Assembly (NCBI RefSeq): GCF_037975245.1 | Contig: NC_092578.1 | Span: 1,612,001 to 1,676,000, forward strand | Length of the DNA: 64,000 bases | Source of the DNA: Apostichopus japonicus | Taxonomy: Eukaryota; Echinodermata; Holothuroidea; Aspidochirotida; Stichopodidae | Reading direction: 5' to 3' | Part shown: positions 28,201-41,900 of the stretch, piece after piece | Position numbering within the stretch: position 1 is the stretch's first letter | Layout of the letters: each line of letters starts with the position of its first letter | Made by a program: the position numbers and the translations under genes | Notes under the pieces: generated by a model | Database searches by the model: none | Told to the model about the DNA's origin: nothing | The model's input: only the letters and a program-made list of their open reading frames with translations

Positions 28201-31200
28201 AGTAAATTGCTCTCGGTTGCCCTTTTGCCGCAATGCCATTAAAAGTTATTCTCTTTTACCAGCAGTAACAACTGTCGCTTAATCATGTTGCTGTTGGCCC
28301 CCAATAACTATCTCTCGATCATTCAGTTTCATTGTCAAGCTAAGTCAGGGCTCAAAACTTGTCTGAGGCTTTAGCGATATTTGCATTAAGCTCTGTGAGT
28401 GAATTAAATCTTCACCCCAAAAACAATGGCTAAACATGTTGTAAAGACCAAGACTGAACCTGAAGGTCAGACAGTGAGACTTCCATGAATGAGTTACATC
28501 ATGTTACAGGTCAAAATTTACTCATTTTGTATTTCTTTCATGAATACTGATCACATTTTCTTACATCTTCCGTACACTAAATTAATTTACTCACCTTCTT
28601 CAACATCTTAAAATAATCTGCAAATAATATATGCAAATTGTAGCACTTTTTAGCTTCTTAAAAGTTTGGAGGCAGTACTTTTATTTCCATTCTCCTGTGA
28701 CTGTCCTCATATGTCCTTGTGGTTTTGAAAATTTCTGAAAACCATAAAAACTAACAATCCCTTGACTGTCCTCATTTGTCCAGTGTGATTGTGGACATTA
28801 CTGGAAACCATAAAAACTAACAATCCCTTGATTGTCCTCATATGTCCAGTGTGATTGTGGACATTTCTGGAAATCATTAAAACTAACAATCCCTTGACTG
28901 TCCTCATATGTCCAGTGTGATTGTGGACATTACTGGAACCATAAAAAGTAACAATCCCTTGACTGTCCTCATATGTCCAGTGTGATTGTGGACATTACTG
29001 GAACCATAAAAACTAACAATCCCTTGACTGTCCTCATATGTCCTGTGTGATCGTGGACATTACTGGAAACCATAAAAACTAGCAATCCCATGATTGTCTT
29101 CATCAATCTTCAAAATCACTCCATGTCTGAATTCTAGAAAGTCTTAGGTTTGTTAATATTTTTGCATATTTATGTTGTCAAGAGTCGCTACTGTTCGATA
29201 TGGAACAGGTTAGTATCGGTTACTTCCACTTTTTAAAAAGTCAAAATTCTGTTTGCATAAAGAATATACACAAGTGATGGAACCGTACTTAAATTGTAGC
29301 TACTGTCAATTCAGGGTGAGAGATGTAGAGCAACATCCAAACATGTTGATCATGAGAAAGCTAATGAATATTTCATTTCATATTTTAAGATCTGGTGCTT
29401 TGTTAAACTTGTTTGGAGAGAAATTAAACCAAGCTGTGCTTTCGGAGGTACTTAATGATGTCATTACTAATGTAACTGATGCTGAACTCATCCAGTATGC
29501 TGCTGCAGAGAGTACTTTACTGACCAATGAGAACCTTGATGGTGAGTGTAATGTTACTGACTTGGGTGGACATATCAAAGAAGAACATAACAAGTCTCTG
29601 ACTTCAACGTATATATATTTACAATAAATAACATAAATATAACGAGCACAGATACATAACTTAGATACACAAAGTAGGAAAGTGAAGTGGAGGCACACGC
29701 CTCGTGTACTGCTTATGTATCACTGGTTGGACACTTCTGTTTGGTCTACTCAAGTAACATGTACACGTAACGTTTTTACATAAAGTTATGTAACATCACA
29801 TCACAGTGAGGTTAACTTGTGATATTCACCCCAAACAAAATATATAAGTATATTTAAGGAGTTTGTTTAATATCCTATAAATATACATGTATGTAAAATA
29901 ATGGGTGGAAATGGAATTTATTTGTGTACTCCATAATCCTATTACAACAATCCTTCATTATCTTTATGGCTAACATTTCAAAGTAGCATATTTTTCATAA
30001 TAATCCTTATATTTTGCTTTGGATCTCTACAACCTGAAAGCCTAATGTAGATTTGAAGAACTAATCCCTTGTTTGATGCTGTATCTTTAACAGAGACCAA
30101 CGAAAAAGCTGATTTGTATAAAATGTTACGTATTTCTGTCCAGAATCTGGGAAGGGAAGGGGGGATTGGGTGGTTTCCCCATGAACCCTTGGCTATGTCA
30201 CTAATATAAGCATAAATAAATAAATTGTGTGACAAGAAAGGCAATATTTGGGGGGGGGGGTGAGGGGATGCTGGGATTAATGTCTTGAAGTATGCTTTTG
30301 GCAAGTTCATAAACTACTCAGATCAGGTTTACATGTCATCCGACCTTCTTGTTTGTCATCAGGGAGCAAGGATAAACAAAAACAACCTTATTACATCTTC
30401 TTCTTGGAGTTGAAATTTGATGCCAGCAGTAGTCTCTCTGAAGATTTACAGACTATTGAATTTGGAAAGGTATTTGTATCTGTCTTCCCATTGTCAATAT
30501 AGGGGTCTGGAATCATTGGGTATAATGGACTGATTGAACAGTAATTGATCAATGATTGTTGCATTTCAGATAAATGTTGTTTATTTGTCGTAGATGTAAC
30601 ACATATATGACAGAAGTGTAGAGACTTATTTTCATTCCATTTCATATTCCAGTAGATGGTTCCATTTACCTACCTGTATTTCAAGTTTTCAACTAAGCTC
30701 CCTCTGGTTACTAGTACAATATTCCCTGTGAAATCTACAGTTATGTTATGTGCTATTTATATCATAAGTCTCAGTCGCAGTTACCATATTTCAGGTTTTG
30801 ATTGGTTGTAATTCTCATGCAGTATAAAACAATAATGAATATTTGGCTATCGAGGAGATTTGCATAATCAAGAATACAGATAATAAAGGCCTGGATAATC
30901 ATGATTTTGCTGTTGTAACATTTTCTTTTTCGTTTTCTCTTCAAACTATTTCCAGTTTGGACTGATACATTTTTATTTTACTTTTGTCTTTTTAGTTAAT
31001 TGATTCTTCTCTTGGCCACCGTCATCACTACTACAGACGACTCAGGCACGGTAATCAGATCGCAAAGCCATGTGTCCATCTGGTACGAAGAGGAACATTT
31101 GCCAAATTTAAAGAGTACATTCTGGAAAATAGTACTGCAACAGCCAATCAAATCAAAATGCCTCAAAAACTCCGAACCTCGGGAATGCTGACATTTATGT

Positions 31201-31226
31201 TAGAAGAGGCAAAGAGCAAGATTTAG
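25257..31226 (+). CDS. GH3-domain acyl-adenylating enzyme, membrane-anchored (GHDC-like), 7 coding exons
   Basis: GH3 proteins adenylate a carboxylic acid and, in plants, conjugate hormones to amino acids; the substrate of animal members (GHDC) is unknown. Coding exons: 25257-25380, 26037-27068, 27701-27836, 27993-28157, 29390-29541, 30363-30469, 30996-31226. All are GT-AG with phases 1,1,2,2,1,0; 1947 nt, 648 aa. The three ANL-type ATP/AMP motifs are present: SLTSGTTGDPK (about 171-181), YGATEG (394-399) and YRFRLGD (461-467), so the enzyme looks active. The N-terminus (about 3-26 and 33-58) has two hydrophobic segments, suggesting anchoring in ER or another endomembrane with the catalytic domain after residue 65. 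The ATG at 25257 is chosen because it directly precedes the hydrophobic segment and follows an acceptor-like site. The length is slightly above the usual 530-610 aa because of the anchor. Confidence 0.93.
27498..27545. repeat. (TTAA)n microsatellite in a GH3 intron
   Basis: ATTAATTAATT-type tetranucleotide run of about 48 bp with two interruptions, in the intron between coding exons 2 and 3 of the GH3-like gene. Confidence 0.8.
28698..29100. repeat. 65-bp minisatellite, about 6 copies, in a GH3 intron
   Basis: Tandem units of about 65 bp, each with GACTGTCCTCATATGTCC followed by a GTGGACAT block and a CAATCCCTTGA end. They differ by a few substitutions and one-base indels. The array lies in the intron between coding exons 4 and 5. 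The minus-strand open frame through it is a by-product of the repeat. Confidence 0.95.
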
Positions 31227-34200
31227 CAAACTGCAGATAGCAGCGTGTATGAACCAAAGATAAGTTTTAGGTACCTATCCTGCTTGGCTGAAATTGGAGA
31301 GAAAGGCATTTGTCAGCTCCTGACTTAAAAGAATGATTTGGTAGGTTGCTGAAAAAGTTGCAAAAGGATCAATACGAAAAAGGTTGCTTGCCATTGATCG
31401 TGGGGTAGTGAAAGAAGCTGGTGACTATAATATTGTAATATCTCACATTCATGTAAATACACAATTTCTTCAGTTGATCAACATTAAGAACCCCCACCTC
31501 TAGATTTTTCATCAAACGTCAAATTAAAGTACGGAATAAAGAACGATTCCATTAAGTTGAAAACAACATTTTCGTCCAATCCACTCCCTCATATACCATA
31601 AACCTTATCCACATTGCTAGGTAATAATGTTCCATTTTTGTAGTAGCAGTTTTGAAGGCTTTGATTTGTCTCTTATAAAATATTATGGTTCCTGTGTAAG
31701 AAAAACCTGCTATATACATCTTTGGATTTAAACATTTTGTAATGTGATACTGGACAAATTATTCCCTGGTTGCAATATACTTTTCATCATAAGACTAATC
31801 AAGTAATGACATTGTTGTATCAGCACGTATCAGGGAAGTAAATAAGAATAATTACTGGTTGGGAAGCTCAATTGTGTTTGCTCAGCCAGTGAGTTTTGGC
31901 AACATGTATTTTCCCACCAAATTAAAATAAGGGTAAAGTTTGAGTAATTCTCGTATTTGTACTTGAAGTACGCCTGCGATGTTTTGGTAGCATTTTTATT
32001 CAATCATATCTCTGATATGAAAATGACAATTTTGTTGATAAAATAATTTAATGGGTTGTCAAAATAATTTACTGTTTGGTCAAAGGGCAAGCTCAATTTA
32101 ATGGGTGGGCAAAAGCCATGCAGGTAATGTGTTATGTATTTCCTTTGTAAGAGTTGAAAATTGAAACTCAAAAGTTGCTATAGCTCATAACTGACTAGCT
32201 AGAATTTCATACAGACTGTTGTATCATTATTTCACGCAGACATGCTCATTCCATTGTTACTGGTGCTACTATGAATTTTAATTGTGCTTTTTTACATCCT
32301 GAAATACGTTTTCTTTCTCTTAATACCTATGCTGAGGATAGCAATTAACTTAAGTATTCAAAATGTGCAATTTTTTGAGTCCTTTTTGTATCAGATTATG
32401 GATGTTGAAAAATGTAAGGTATTGTAAGTTCAAATAAACATCCCATATTGGGAGTCAGCCGTTGATTAACTTAAGATGGACAATATAATTTACAAAAGAT
32501 CAATTGAGAAAATAATTGACTAGTAATGATAAGCAGGTTTTTTTTTCTTTTTCTGAGAACACTATGAGCCATAATACATTTTGAAATTGCCATTATTGAC
32601 AAATTCACAATATATTCGGTGAGGCTCACAGAACATTTTCAATAACTTGATTAATGCCTTGTCCAAAACCCTGGTGATACTTTATTCCATCGGAGTGGTA
32701 TTAATGTAATATCACTGTGACTTGACATTATGATGTTATTCTCTTTACATTATCTCTTTTAAAGGTTTGCTGTATAGACCCCAACTATATATCATGGAAA
32801 AGTTTCTTGAGATATGCAAACTGCCTTGGTCATAAAATGACCTCTTTTCACCAATAAGTCTGCAATGCCTGCCACATATTTTTCTTGTATGAGGGCCTTT
32901 GTTTGAACGCTGTATGATTAACTACACTGTAGACATGAACATATTTCCACACAGTGTTTTTTAATACACAAATGGCCTAATGCTTGATGGTGTTAAGAAG
33001 CTATGCAGGCTAACCTTAGAGCCTGAGGTGGATTTAAGACTGTGGCAGGTCGATTACGTAATCACAAAACTTTCATAGCTATGCTACAATTGGAGCCAAT
33101 AAAGCAGATCTTTAAGCCTGGGTCTTTCTTAATTTGACTGAACATGTGTTTTGAGCTTTTCCCATATATATCGAAGATGGAACGACAGACATTCCAAACC
33201 ATCAATAATTAGGTTTACGCTTTGAAGAATGCTTCAATGTGTTTGGAAAAGGAATAGCATGAGAATATTTTAAGCTTAGTCTCTAAGTGAAATATAAATG
33301 AGACTTGGCATTTACAGTAGATCATTATTGCTTGGAAGAGATTTTCAAATAAAAATAATAACGCAAACATTGTGTGGCAGTAATGTACATTTCTAGTGAC
33401 ATAGTGATGTTCACGCAATTATTACAACCATCGTGACCAAAACATGCGACTGAGAGATTAATACAGATTTGTTTATTTGGTTTTTATTGCAAAAGCTCCT
33501 TAGCCCAGAAAACATGCGCAATAGTTTTACAATAAGGATTCATAACTTAGAAAAATTATTTGAAATACTAGAGCAGCCTTCCATCCTCCCCAAATTTTAC
33601 ATTATTGACATATAGGTATCCGTATAAACCAGAAGTAGTTCCTACTTCCTTTGTAAACAGATTCAACTGGACGGATCTGTGCCTGAAACACGACAGCATT
33701 CACCTTCTTGCAAACCTGTCAACTATCCTTCGAAGAGGTGTTTCGTAATAGCGCCCTCTATTACGTTCCCTTTTATAAACCCCAATATGTGCTAGCTGAT
33801 GGGAGTATTAAAACTTTGAACAATATTGGCTATCAAATTTATAAGGAAGCGACACTTCAATGCCCCTACACCCTTGGGAGAGGCCCGGGTGTCATGATCA
33901 GTCTTCAGTGTTTCTCACTGTGAAAAATGTTCACAATAGTTTGGTGCAGGCAAAGGCGACAATCTTAACATTACTAAACAATTGATATGACCAGCCTGAG
34001 TCTCAAACTGTTGGGTCTGCCTTTGAACTTTGTCACCATTTTCGCTAGAAGCAGATTGTACCAAGTGGTCCTAATGACGGAACTCTTACAGTACCCCGTA
34101 TTCGTACTTCGGGACGACTGACCTACTTCTCGGGGTGGGGATACGGGCTGAGTATGGGGGTAGGAACTAGGATGACCCGGTGAATTTAGATTGGTTTCGT

Positions 34201-35975
34201 TAACTACGCGAAACTTTAGGCCCGCCATAGCAGAAGCTAGTTAGTGGTTGGCAGACTAACTTAATTTCTTCATGGTTTCCTTATCCTTGAAATGATGGCT
34301 TCGGCAAGGTTTACTGAAAACAAGTCTTTTAATATTCGCGTTCTAACATAGGGAACGACTTACGGTCAGTTTCTACTTTTTCTGACTTTGCCCCACGCCC
34401 CACCAGTGGTCGGGTGGAAAGGATCGCCGCGGACAAAAGCACCTTTTTTTCTACTAAACTAAAAGCAACTGTTTTACTGTGAAATGATTGAAGTCTGTAT
34501 TCACAGAATGCTTGCAGATCAACTTTCGTCATTGATGGTGAGCAATGCCATCGGTATCTTGTACTATTTCCCATTCAGTTGTAAATGTGCTCCTCACAGA
34601 TATCCATTTATATTTACCTGTAGGTCCGTTCCAATAATAGGTACATCAAATAAAGCCAAAATTTGATTTTTAAATTTTCATGAGTAGAGAATTTAAATTT
34701 GTAAGCAATAAATTTTAATTTTAACAAAGTAAAATGCAACAAGAATTTTGCTTCTGTCACGTCAATTTCCCCCCGGAAGTGGTAGTCGGTAGTGTAAACA
34801 GTATAGTGCAATGTACGCTGTTCGTATGATTCCTAATGTACTTGTTGTAAAGACACTGCTGTTATCTGATATACAGTTCACAACGCTTAGTCACATCACA
34901 CACAAGCGAATCACTCCCTGTTCTTCCTATTAACAAATACATTTTTAAGGGATTATTAATTGCAGGAATTGTCTTTTCAGCAGCCGTTCTAGTTGTGAGT
35001 TTATGTTTCTAACTTGTCTTTAAGGCTAAATTATATAACCATTTAATCGCTGAGAATTTGTAGAGTGGTTTGACATGTTCAGTAATTAGCCTGCTATGAC
35101 TGAATTGTGAGCCTAGCATAAGCTAGGTGAAACGCACAGTACGGTACGCGTAGGGCCTAGGCCTATATAGGAATACAGACCTAGCTATCGTATTAAGGCT
35201 ACAGTTACTAGTTTGGCCTTAGTAAGACCTAAGTTTCGTATAATTTAAGTAGGCTGATGTAGCTGTAGCCCAATATGTACGGTTGACCCCTACGTTTGTT
35301 ATACATTGTATTTTGGGTTAGGCCCAGTTAGTAAGAATATGAAGAAATGCCTTAATATTCACTGTACACAATGGTACATTAACAACACATAATAGTAAAT
35401 TTGATCCATGGGTGACCATACGCCATTGATTTATTGGAAAAGTCTGCCCTTTCCCTGTACTGATCCCTGATTTAATGTGTACTGTCACAGGAATAGGCCT
35501 ATCCCCTAATACAGTCAATTTGGTATTAACAGTTTTGCCATTCTATTTTTAGAAACAGACTGACCGTAAACTGTTATTATTTTGGGTACAGTTACAATGA
35601 CACACTCACTGAATGAAATATATTTATTAGGTGGTTTTTACAGCAAAAAAGTTGTAAATGATATCTCAATATAGTTTTAAAATATGAGCACCACTTCACA
35701 CCCCTTCTTTACTTTTAAATACCGAATACATTGGTTGTAATATACATTATAATGACTGTAACCAGGTGATAGGTCTCACACTATATTGACAGCAATCCTT
35801 TACACTACACATAACTCATTGACAATTAAAATAAATGGAAGCATCCGACCTGTGAGATGATATATATGGGACTTGCTCCAAGTATTGTTTGTTGTGTGCA
35901 ATCTGTGCTATCAGTAAATTTCTGTATAAACGTTTGACAGTACTTTCTTTTCTCTTTGTGCAGTTTTTTTTTCAG
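31227..35975. other. GH3 3' UTR and integrin upstream region, no gene seen
   Basis: AT-rich sequence containing the GH3 3' UTR on the left and the integrin promoter and 5' UTR on the right. Open frames at 33708-33923 (plus), 33974-34228 (minus) and 34329-34574 (minus) have no recognisable domain and no convincing splice partners. CpG-richer DNA at about 33990-34440 and 35090-35290 may contain the first exon of the integrin gene. Confidence 0.5.
31535..31540 (+). promoter_or_regulatory. Candidate poly(A) signal of the GH3-like gene
   Basis: AATAAA about 309 nt downstream of the stop codon at 31226. Further AATAAA copies occur near 32434 and 33098, so longer 3' UTRs are possible. Confidence 0.4.
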
Positions 35976-35989
35976 ATCGCATCTTCAAG
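35976..35989 (+). other. End of integrin 5' UTR exon before the start codon
   Basis: A T-rich tract ends in CAG at 35973-35975, a strong acceptor 14 nt before the ATG at 35990. The gene therefore most likely has at least one upstream noncoding exon. Confidence 0.5.
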
Positions 35990-38900
35990 ATGGATTGTAA
36001 ACATTCAATATTCTTATTACTGTTACTGTACTGTGCGAGGTCTATATATGCCCAGAACCTAGGTAAAGTATCCTACACAAATTTTTATCACATCAAGCCC
36101 TTTTAGGTCTTTCCTCTTAAATTTGTGGATTACATGATCTAGAAATGAACCCTGTGATAACAACTCTATGAGAGTACAAGTTTTCCATCAAAAGTTTGAT
36201 TTAAGAGTTGCTCAAAAAGAACCCCAAAATACGTAAAGTTGGACGTAATATTAAAGCTTTCTGTATCACCTATAGCACCACAAGAAGTGGTTTGTAAAAT
36301 ATACCACAAATTCATCCAAGTTGTCAATTTTCAACATTTCATGATTCATCAGCCTTAAAACTATTTGCATGGGACCTATAAATGGAAGATACTTTGGCTG
36401 GCCATGGAACAGTGTCATTTTTTTGTGACTAATTTTTTCGAAGTAAACTCCTGGCTACTTTTAAATTATAGTTGTGATGCTAAACTTTTTTTTTTTTTAA
36501 ATTGGCTAAATATTCTTAGAATTCAAGAATCACACCGTCCTGACATAGCATAATAAGGCGATGTCGTTAATCTACTGTATACTTCACAAGACAATGTGTA
36601 TGCAGATCATTCGTGCTTTTTTTTTTCATGTATATAATTTTGATATAGAACAGTGACCCCTTTCACATCTATATAGTTAGCAACAAAGCACTAGTAGGAT
36701 TGGACACAACACTTTTTGAAACATTGAAATATATCTAGTTTTTTTAATTCAAGTAATTTCTTGTTTATTTTGGCTTCAGGCGTAAGTCATAACACTTTTA
36801 CATTTCAAACTGCTGCATTTTTCACGCTTACACTTTGTTCAGGTGAAGTAGTGGTCTTCGAGATTATGCAGGGTAAGTTAACATTGGAAAGTCTCAAAGT
36901 TCAGTCTCAAAGTTCTCTCGAGCATCTGCGGTATTTCATGACTTACATTATTTTTGGATCAAATCTTCTTGAAAGATTCAATTTCTGTTGACAAACTGTC
37001 TTAAGGAAATGAATTACATAATTGTATGTAGGTTGCAAGAAAATCTGCTGTTTATGTTCGCGACATTGGTGAAGAATGTTCCATGTCGATGTTGATTGCT
37101 TCATGTGGCATGTTCCTTCCATTTGATACGATGCAAGAAATGCAATTTTTTTTTGTAAAGACGCAAAATTTCTGTGCTTTCCTGTTCCCCTTGTTTAAAA
37201 TGAACTTCAATAAGCTGTTTTGTGATTCTATGTGCACAAATGCTAGTATGCCCTGTGTGTACAAGTTTTCTAAACATAGTTCTTAATGTGAACATGCTCC
37301 CTACCTCTGTGCAATGCTAGAACACAGGCTCTGGATAAATGGTTAATTCAATACTGTCGATATCATCAGTTCTGCTGTATGAAGTACTGCATAGACCAGA
37401 CTCAGAAACTTGAAATGCTCTTACTTTTCCCCTGGTTTCTTCAAATAAGGGGAACTTAAAGAGGATGTTCTCTTTACCAGTTTCGAAGTAAGCAGCTTAT
37501 GTAGTTTGTACAAATGTGTGATGAACCAGACCTGCTAAATGCACACAGTTAGTTTAGATTCCTGATATGGCTTATTCTTCTCTCGTGATTATGGTCGTCA
37601 AAAAAGTTTTCTTATTAGTGTCAACATTCATACAGTTTTTGATAAGCTGTACCTTCAAAGTACAGCACGCCAATCCTTGTCTGAACAACGATACAATTAA
37701 ACACTTCATTTGCATTTGACCTGACCACACTGTGGGGATGTCCTATTTAATGGTTGAAGGAAATACAAGATTCCTGAAAAAGGTTATCTGCTATGTCAGT
37801 CCCCCAAAACAATAACAAGTTTTGTTGAATTTGTGGAAGACTAAATTTTCTGCATTTTGCGTCAAACAGTAGGGGATGAAAATTTACCTGTCACGAGCAG
37901 CCGAATGGTTGAAAGAGAAGAGGTCTGGTAAATGGTAATTATCTTAGATAAATGCCAGAATATTAAAAGTTTTGTGCCAGAAATGTGATTTAGTGTGATT
38001 TTGGCGAAATTATTTCGCAGTATTTGGCATGTAATATTTACTGTGAACAGTATGTGACATATAGCAAAGGACTGTGACCTACTGTAACCCTCTCAACATA
38101 CTGATAGGTGAATCAAATCTTTTGCGTGGACTATCTGTATCAAGTGCGAGAAAGTCCTTTAACGCACTGTTTTCTTAAACACAATTGGATGTTTAAGAAA
38201 ACATTCAAGAACCACCATCTTGTACTTTGCACACATGGACAAAATATTAATGTGAATGTATTTTGCTTGTTTCAAGATCTTACTTTCAGATACATGGAAA
38301 ATTATGCTATTTAGAGAACTTGGGATAAAATATTTTTCTGTATGGAATACAAATGAGCAGAATATCAAAATGTTTCCCTCTTGATGACAGAGAAAGTTAA
38401 ACAGTTTGTAAATCTTGCATTCTGAAAGCAATCTACAGTATAAACATTTAATATTTATTACTTTCGATATTAAACATTTCCTGCATGTTTCCTCGAAATG
38501 ATCTGCTGAATTATGGCTTTCTGTTGCTATTTTGATGGTTATTGCTAAATGAGCTTTTTAGCTTCCCTGCCCACCTGCTTGCATGTAAGCGCTTTACTTG
38601 CAAGATTTAAATGTCATGTTGCTGAGTATAGTGTTGAGCCAATATGGCCGGTTACAGTACCCTGTTGCCCCTATCAAGAATCTGTTCGGTCTGTACGTTG
38701 TTAAATGTAAATAAAATCTTATATAGCGCACTACGCGCGATGCATCTGTGCGCTTTACACACAATCTAGAAAATACAATGCCAAAAAACAATAAATAGAA
38801 AAAACAGTAAATACATATTACCATCTACAGAAATATACAGGAATATAAGATCGAAAAACTATTAAAAGTACTGGTGAAGCGTAAAGCTATACAGCCTATT

Positions 38901-41900
38901 GAAAGCTAACCTGTTCACTTCTACTCATTCATGTGATAAATATGTTATTGTTTTCATGATTTAAGATGAGTGTGGTTTCCATGGTAAAGATGTTCCTTTC
39001 GAAATTCCAGATCGAAAAACTATTAAAAGTACTGGTGAAGCGTAAAGCTATACACCCTATTGAAAGCTAATCTGTTCACTTCTACTCATTCATGTGATAA
39101 ATATGTTATCGTTCCCATGATTTAAGATGAGTGTGGTTTCCATGGTAAAGATGTTCCTTTTGAAATTCCAGTACAAAGTTGTGTACTATACTGTATGGTA
39201 CTTACACTGTAAATTGGTTTGTACAATACCTAATGTACTGTACATTCTGTAGTCAATAGAGCAGGTCTGGATCCTGCAGAATACTGTATGGCCTACTGTA
39301 CATGTAATACTATTAAAACATAATAACCGTATTTTCTCATTGGTTTAAAACTAAAAAGAAGCTGGATCAGGTAAACCTTGAATCTGAATCTGCATTTTTC
39401 AAAAAATTTTTTTTTTCATTATTTCAAATTTTAGTGCAAAACATAATTCCTTGTCCTATAAAGATTTCTGTTATTGTTACTGAACTTTGCTTTAACAAAC
39501 AATTGTTTGTAAGTCAGCCAGTCGCAAGCAGACTTTAGTTTAATATTTTATTTATGTAAATCAGTCAGACATTGATTTGTCTAATGCAACACCTCTCATT
39601 GTCTGAGAATGCTGTAATTCAAGGTGTCAATATTGTCAGGCAATTACTGTAGACGAGCAAAGCCTTAACCTGCTGTTTACAGGTAAACCCCAAATAGATA
39701 GCTATTGTGTGAGAATGCTAAAGCTCACACTGTGACTTTAAGGCTTTAAGCCTTGTGGTTTCAACATTGTGTTACTTACATTACATTCTAAGTTTATGAA
39801 TCATGCTGTAGGAATCATCAGCACATTAATTCGTTTATTATATTATTATAAACAGTGAGGTCTCACACAAGGTGTTATGTTCTATGTTTATCTGTTAAAA
39901 AGATTGCAATACATTTCACCCTCCCCCTGACCTCATACATGTATTAGAATCTACAGTAAGTCAGACTTTTAAGTGTCACTACCATAATTTGTTATTGTTA
40001 ACGAAAACATCCACATAGCTATCTCATCCCTGATTGGTCATTATATATATATCGTATTGTTGATGCTTGGAAGGTATGGTTATAAAATGAGGCCACATGA
40101 TACTAGCTTGCGGTTGAGAAAACAATTTCTAGCCCTTGTGATGTCAGAGGTAGAGCACTCTAACACTATACACGTAGAACAGCTTTTAAAGTAACTGCAA
40201 TGTAGTAAGTTTCAGACATAATATACTTGTGAATGTGGGTTAAGTACAGTATTTGAGAGCCATTGGGAGGGAGGGAGCTGTTAGGTGAGCCATCCTCTCC
40301 CCCTCCCTGCCCCCCCCCAGGTTTAAGGCCTATATTTCTGTAGAAAAGGCTCTTAGATTCCATGTGGTGGGTATATTTGAAATATTGAATGTAGTGTATG
40401 TTTAGCTCCATCATGGCAAGGGAACATATTCTACAAGGTACTGCAACTTATCATTGCTGACATTGCTAATAAGTGGAATCAAACTATTATCAAAGCATTC
40501 GATTGGAATACCAAAAAAAAGAAATCCACATTATTCTTGGCATATTCTTGGCATATTCTTGGCTTATTATGAAAAGTTACATTTTAAACATATTTTTTTC
40601 TCTGAAAGTGTAACTTTCAGTGGAAGTATACTGTATGTGAGGTCAGGGTACATGGAAAGCACACCTACTGTACTGTGCCTATCTGTTTGAAAACACAGTA
40701 AAGATAACCTGTTGAATTTTACCATGGAAACTCACTGATATTGTCTTACAAGCAGTAAGAACTGGATGTGTCTGTCTGTCTGTTAGATCAATTATCACTT
40801 TCGACAGAATGATACCAGCCACATCAAGGCATACGATAGAAGCATGTGTGTGTACAAGTCTGTAAATTCAGACAGTACAGTATTTATGGAATGTAACAAG
40901 TATTCTGTGGTCATGTTTTCAATTTATACAGTATGTATGTAATGAATATCTAGTCCGCTTTTGCAGGATATGTACAGTACAGTATTTTGCAAGTCTGCGA
41001 AATATATTTCCTTCACGCCAATGTTTACCATGACAGAGATCTCATCTGTATACACCATGAATTAGCGTAAGCTCAGCATAATTCTTTGTTTTAAGCAGAG
41101 AAATTTTTAATCTGAACTGAAATCCGATGAGTAAATTACAGGATGTAGCTCTCAATCAGGAAGCTATTGTGGTAAATGTACATGCCATCACTCATCTAGC
41201 ATTGTCTGGTCTTGATGTCATTGAGCTATTAATACAGTGGGACCTAATATTAATTGTAGGAATATGACTGTTACCATAGGAATATACTTGTATCTATGAT
41301 AATGCCAGGGTTTGTTGGTATGGGGCCTGGGAGGGGGGGGGCAGAGGAAGGGACAGGGGTAAAACATGTTTGAAGCTTAAAAGCAGTTTGTGTGGGTTTC
41401 CATTAAGTTTGTTATGTAAGGTACAAAATGTGGATTTTAAAATCCCACAAGATAACTGTTATTATGATTATTATTTACCAGATTTATATAGCGCTCTTTT
41501 CATGCTTTTAAAGTATGTTCAAGAGCGCTTTAAAATGACAACAAAATGACAAAACCCTTAAAATATGAAGACGAAAATTAAAAAATAAAATTGACGCAGC
41601 TTAAATTTAATATAAAAAAATATATACGAAGAAATAATTTTAAAAACAATGTAGATTTACAGTGAAGTTCCTAAAAAGAAAAAGTGAGTTTTAAGTAATT
41701 TCAAGTAACAAATGACAAAACCCCTTAAAATATGAATACGAAAAATAAAATGGATGCAGCTTGAATAAATATTAATACAAAAAAATATACTAAGGAAAAA
41801 TTTTGAAAACAAAATGTTCAAATATGAATACGTCGGCTCCAGATTTGTGAGGTGATGTTGAACAAACAGTGTAGTAATGTGGCAATGAAATATAGCTGTA

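Noticed and set aside
28698-29100. CRISPR-like array
   Set aside because: Units are contiguous with no unique spacers, and the host is an animal; it is a minisatellite. The same holds for the arrays at 9738, 47690 and 56334.
33708-34574. Open frames on both strands between GH3 and the integrin gene
   Set aside because: No recognisable domains, no credible splice partners; likely chance frames in CpG-richer DNA.
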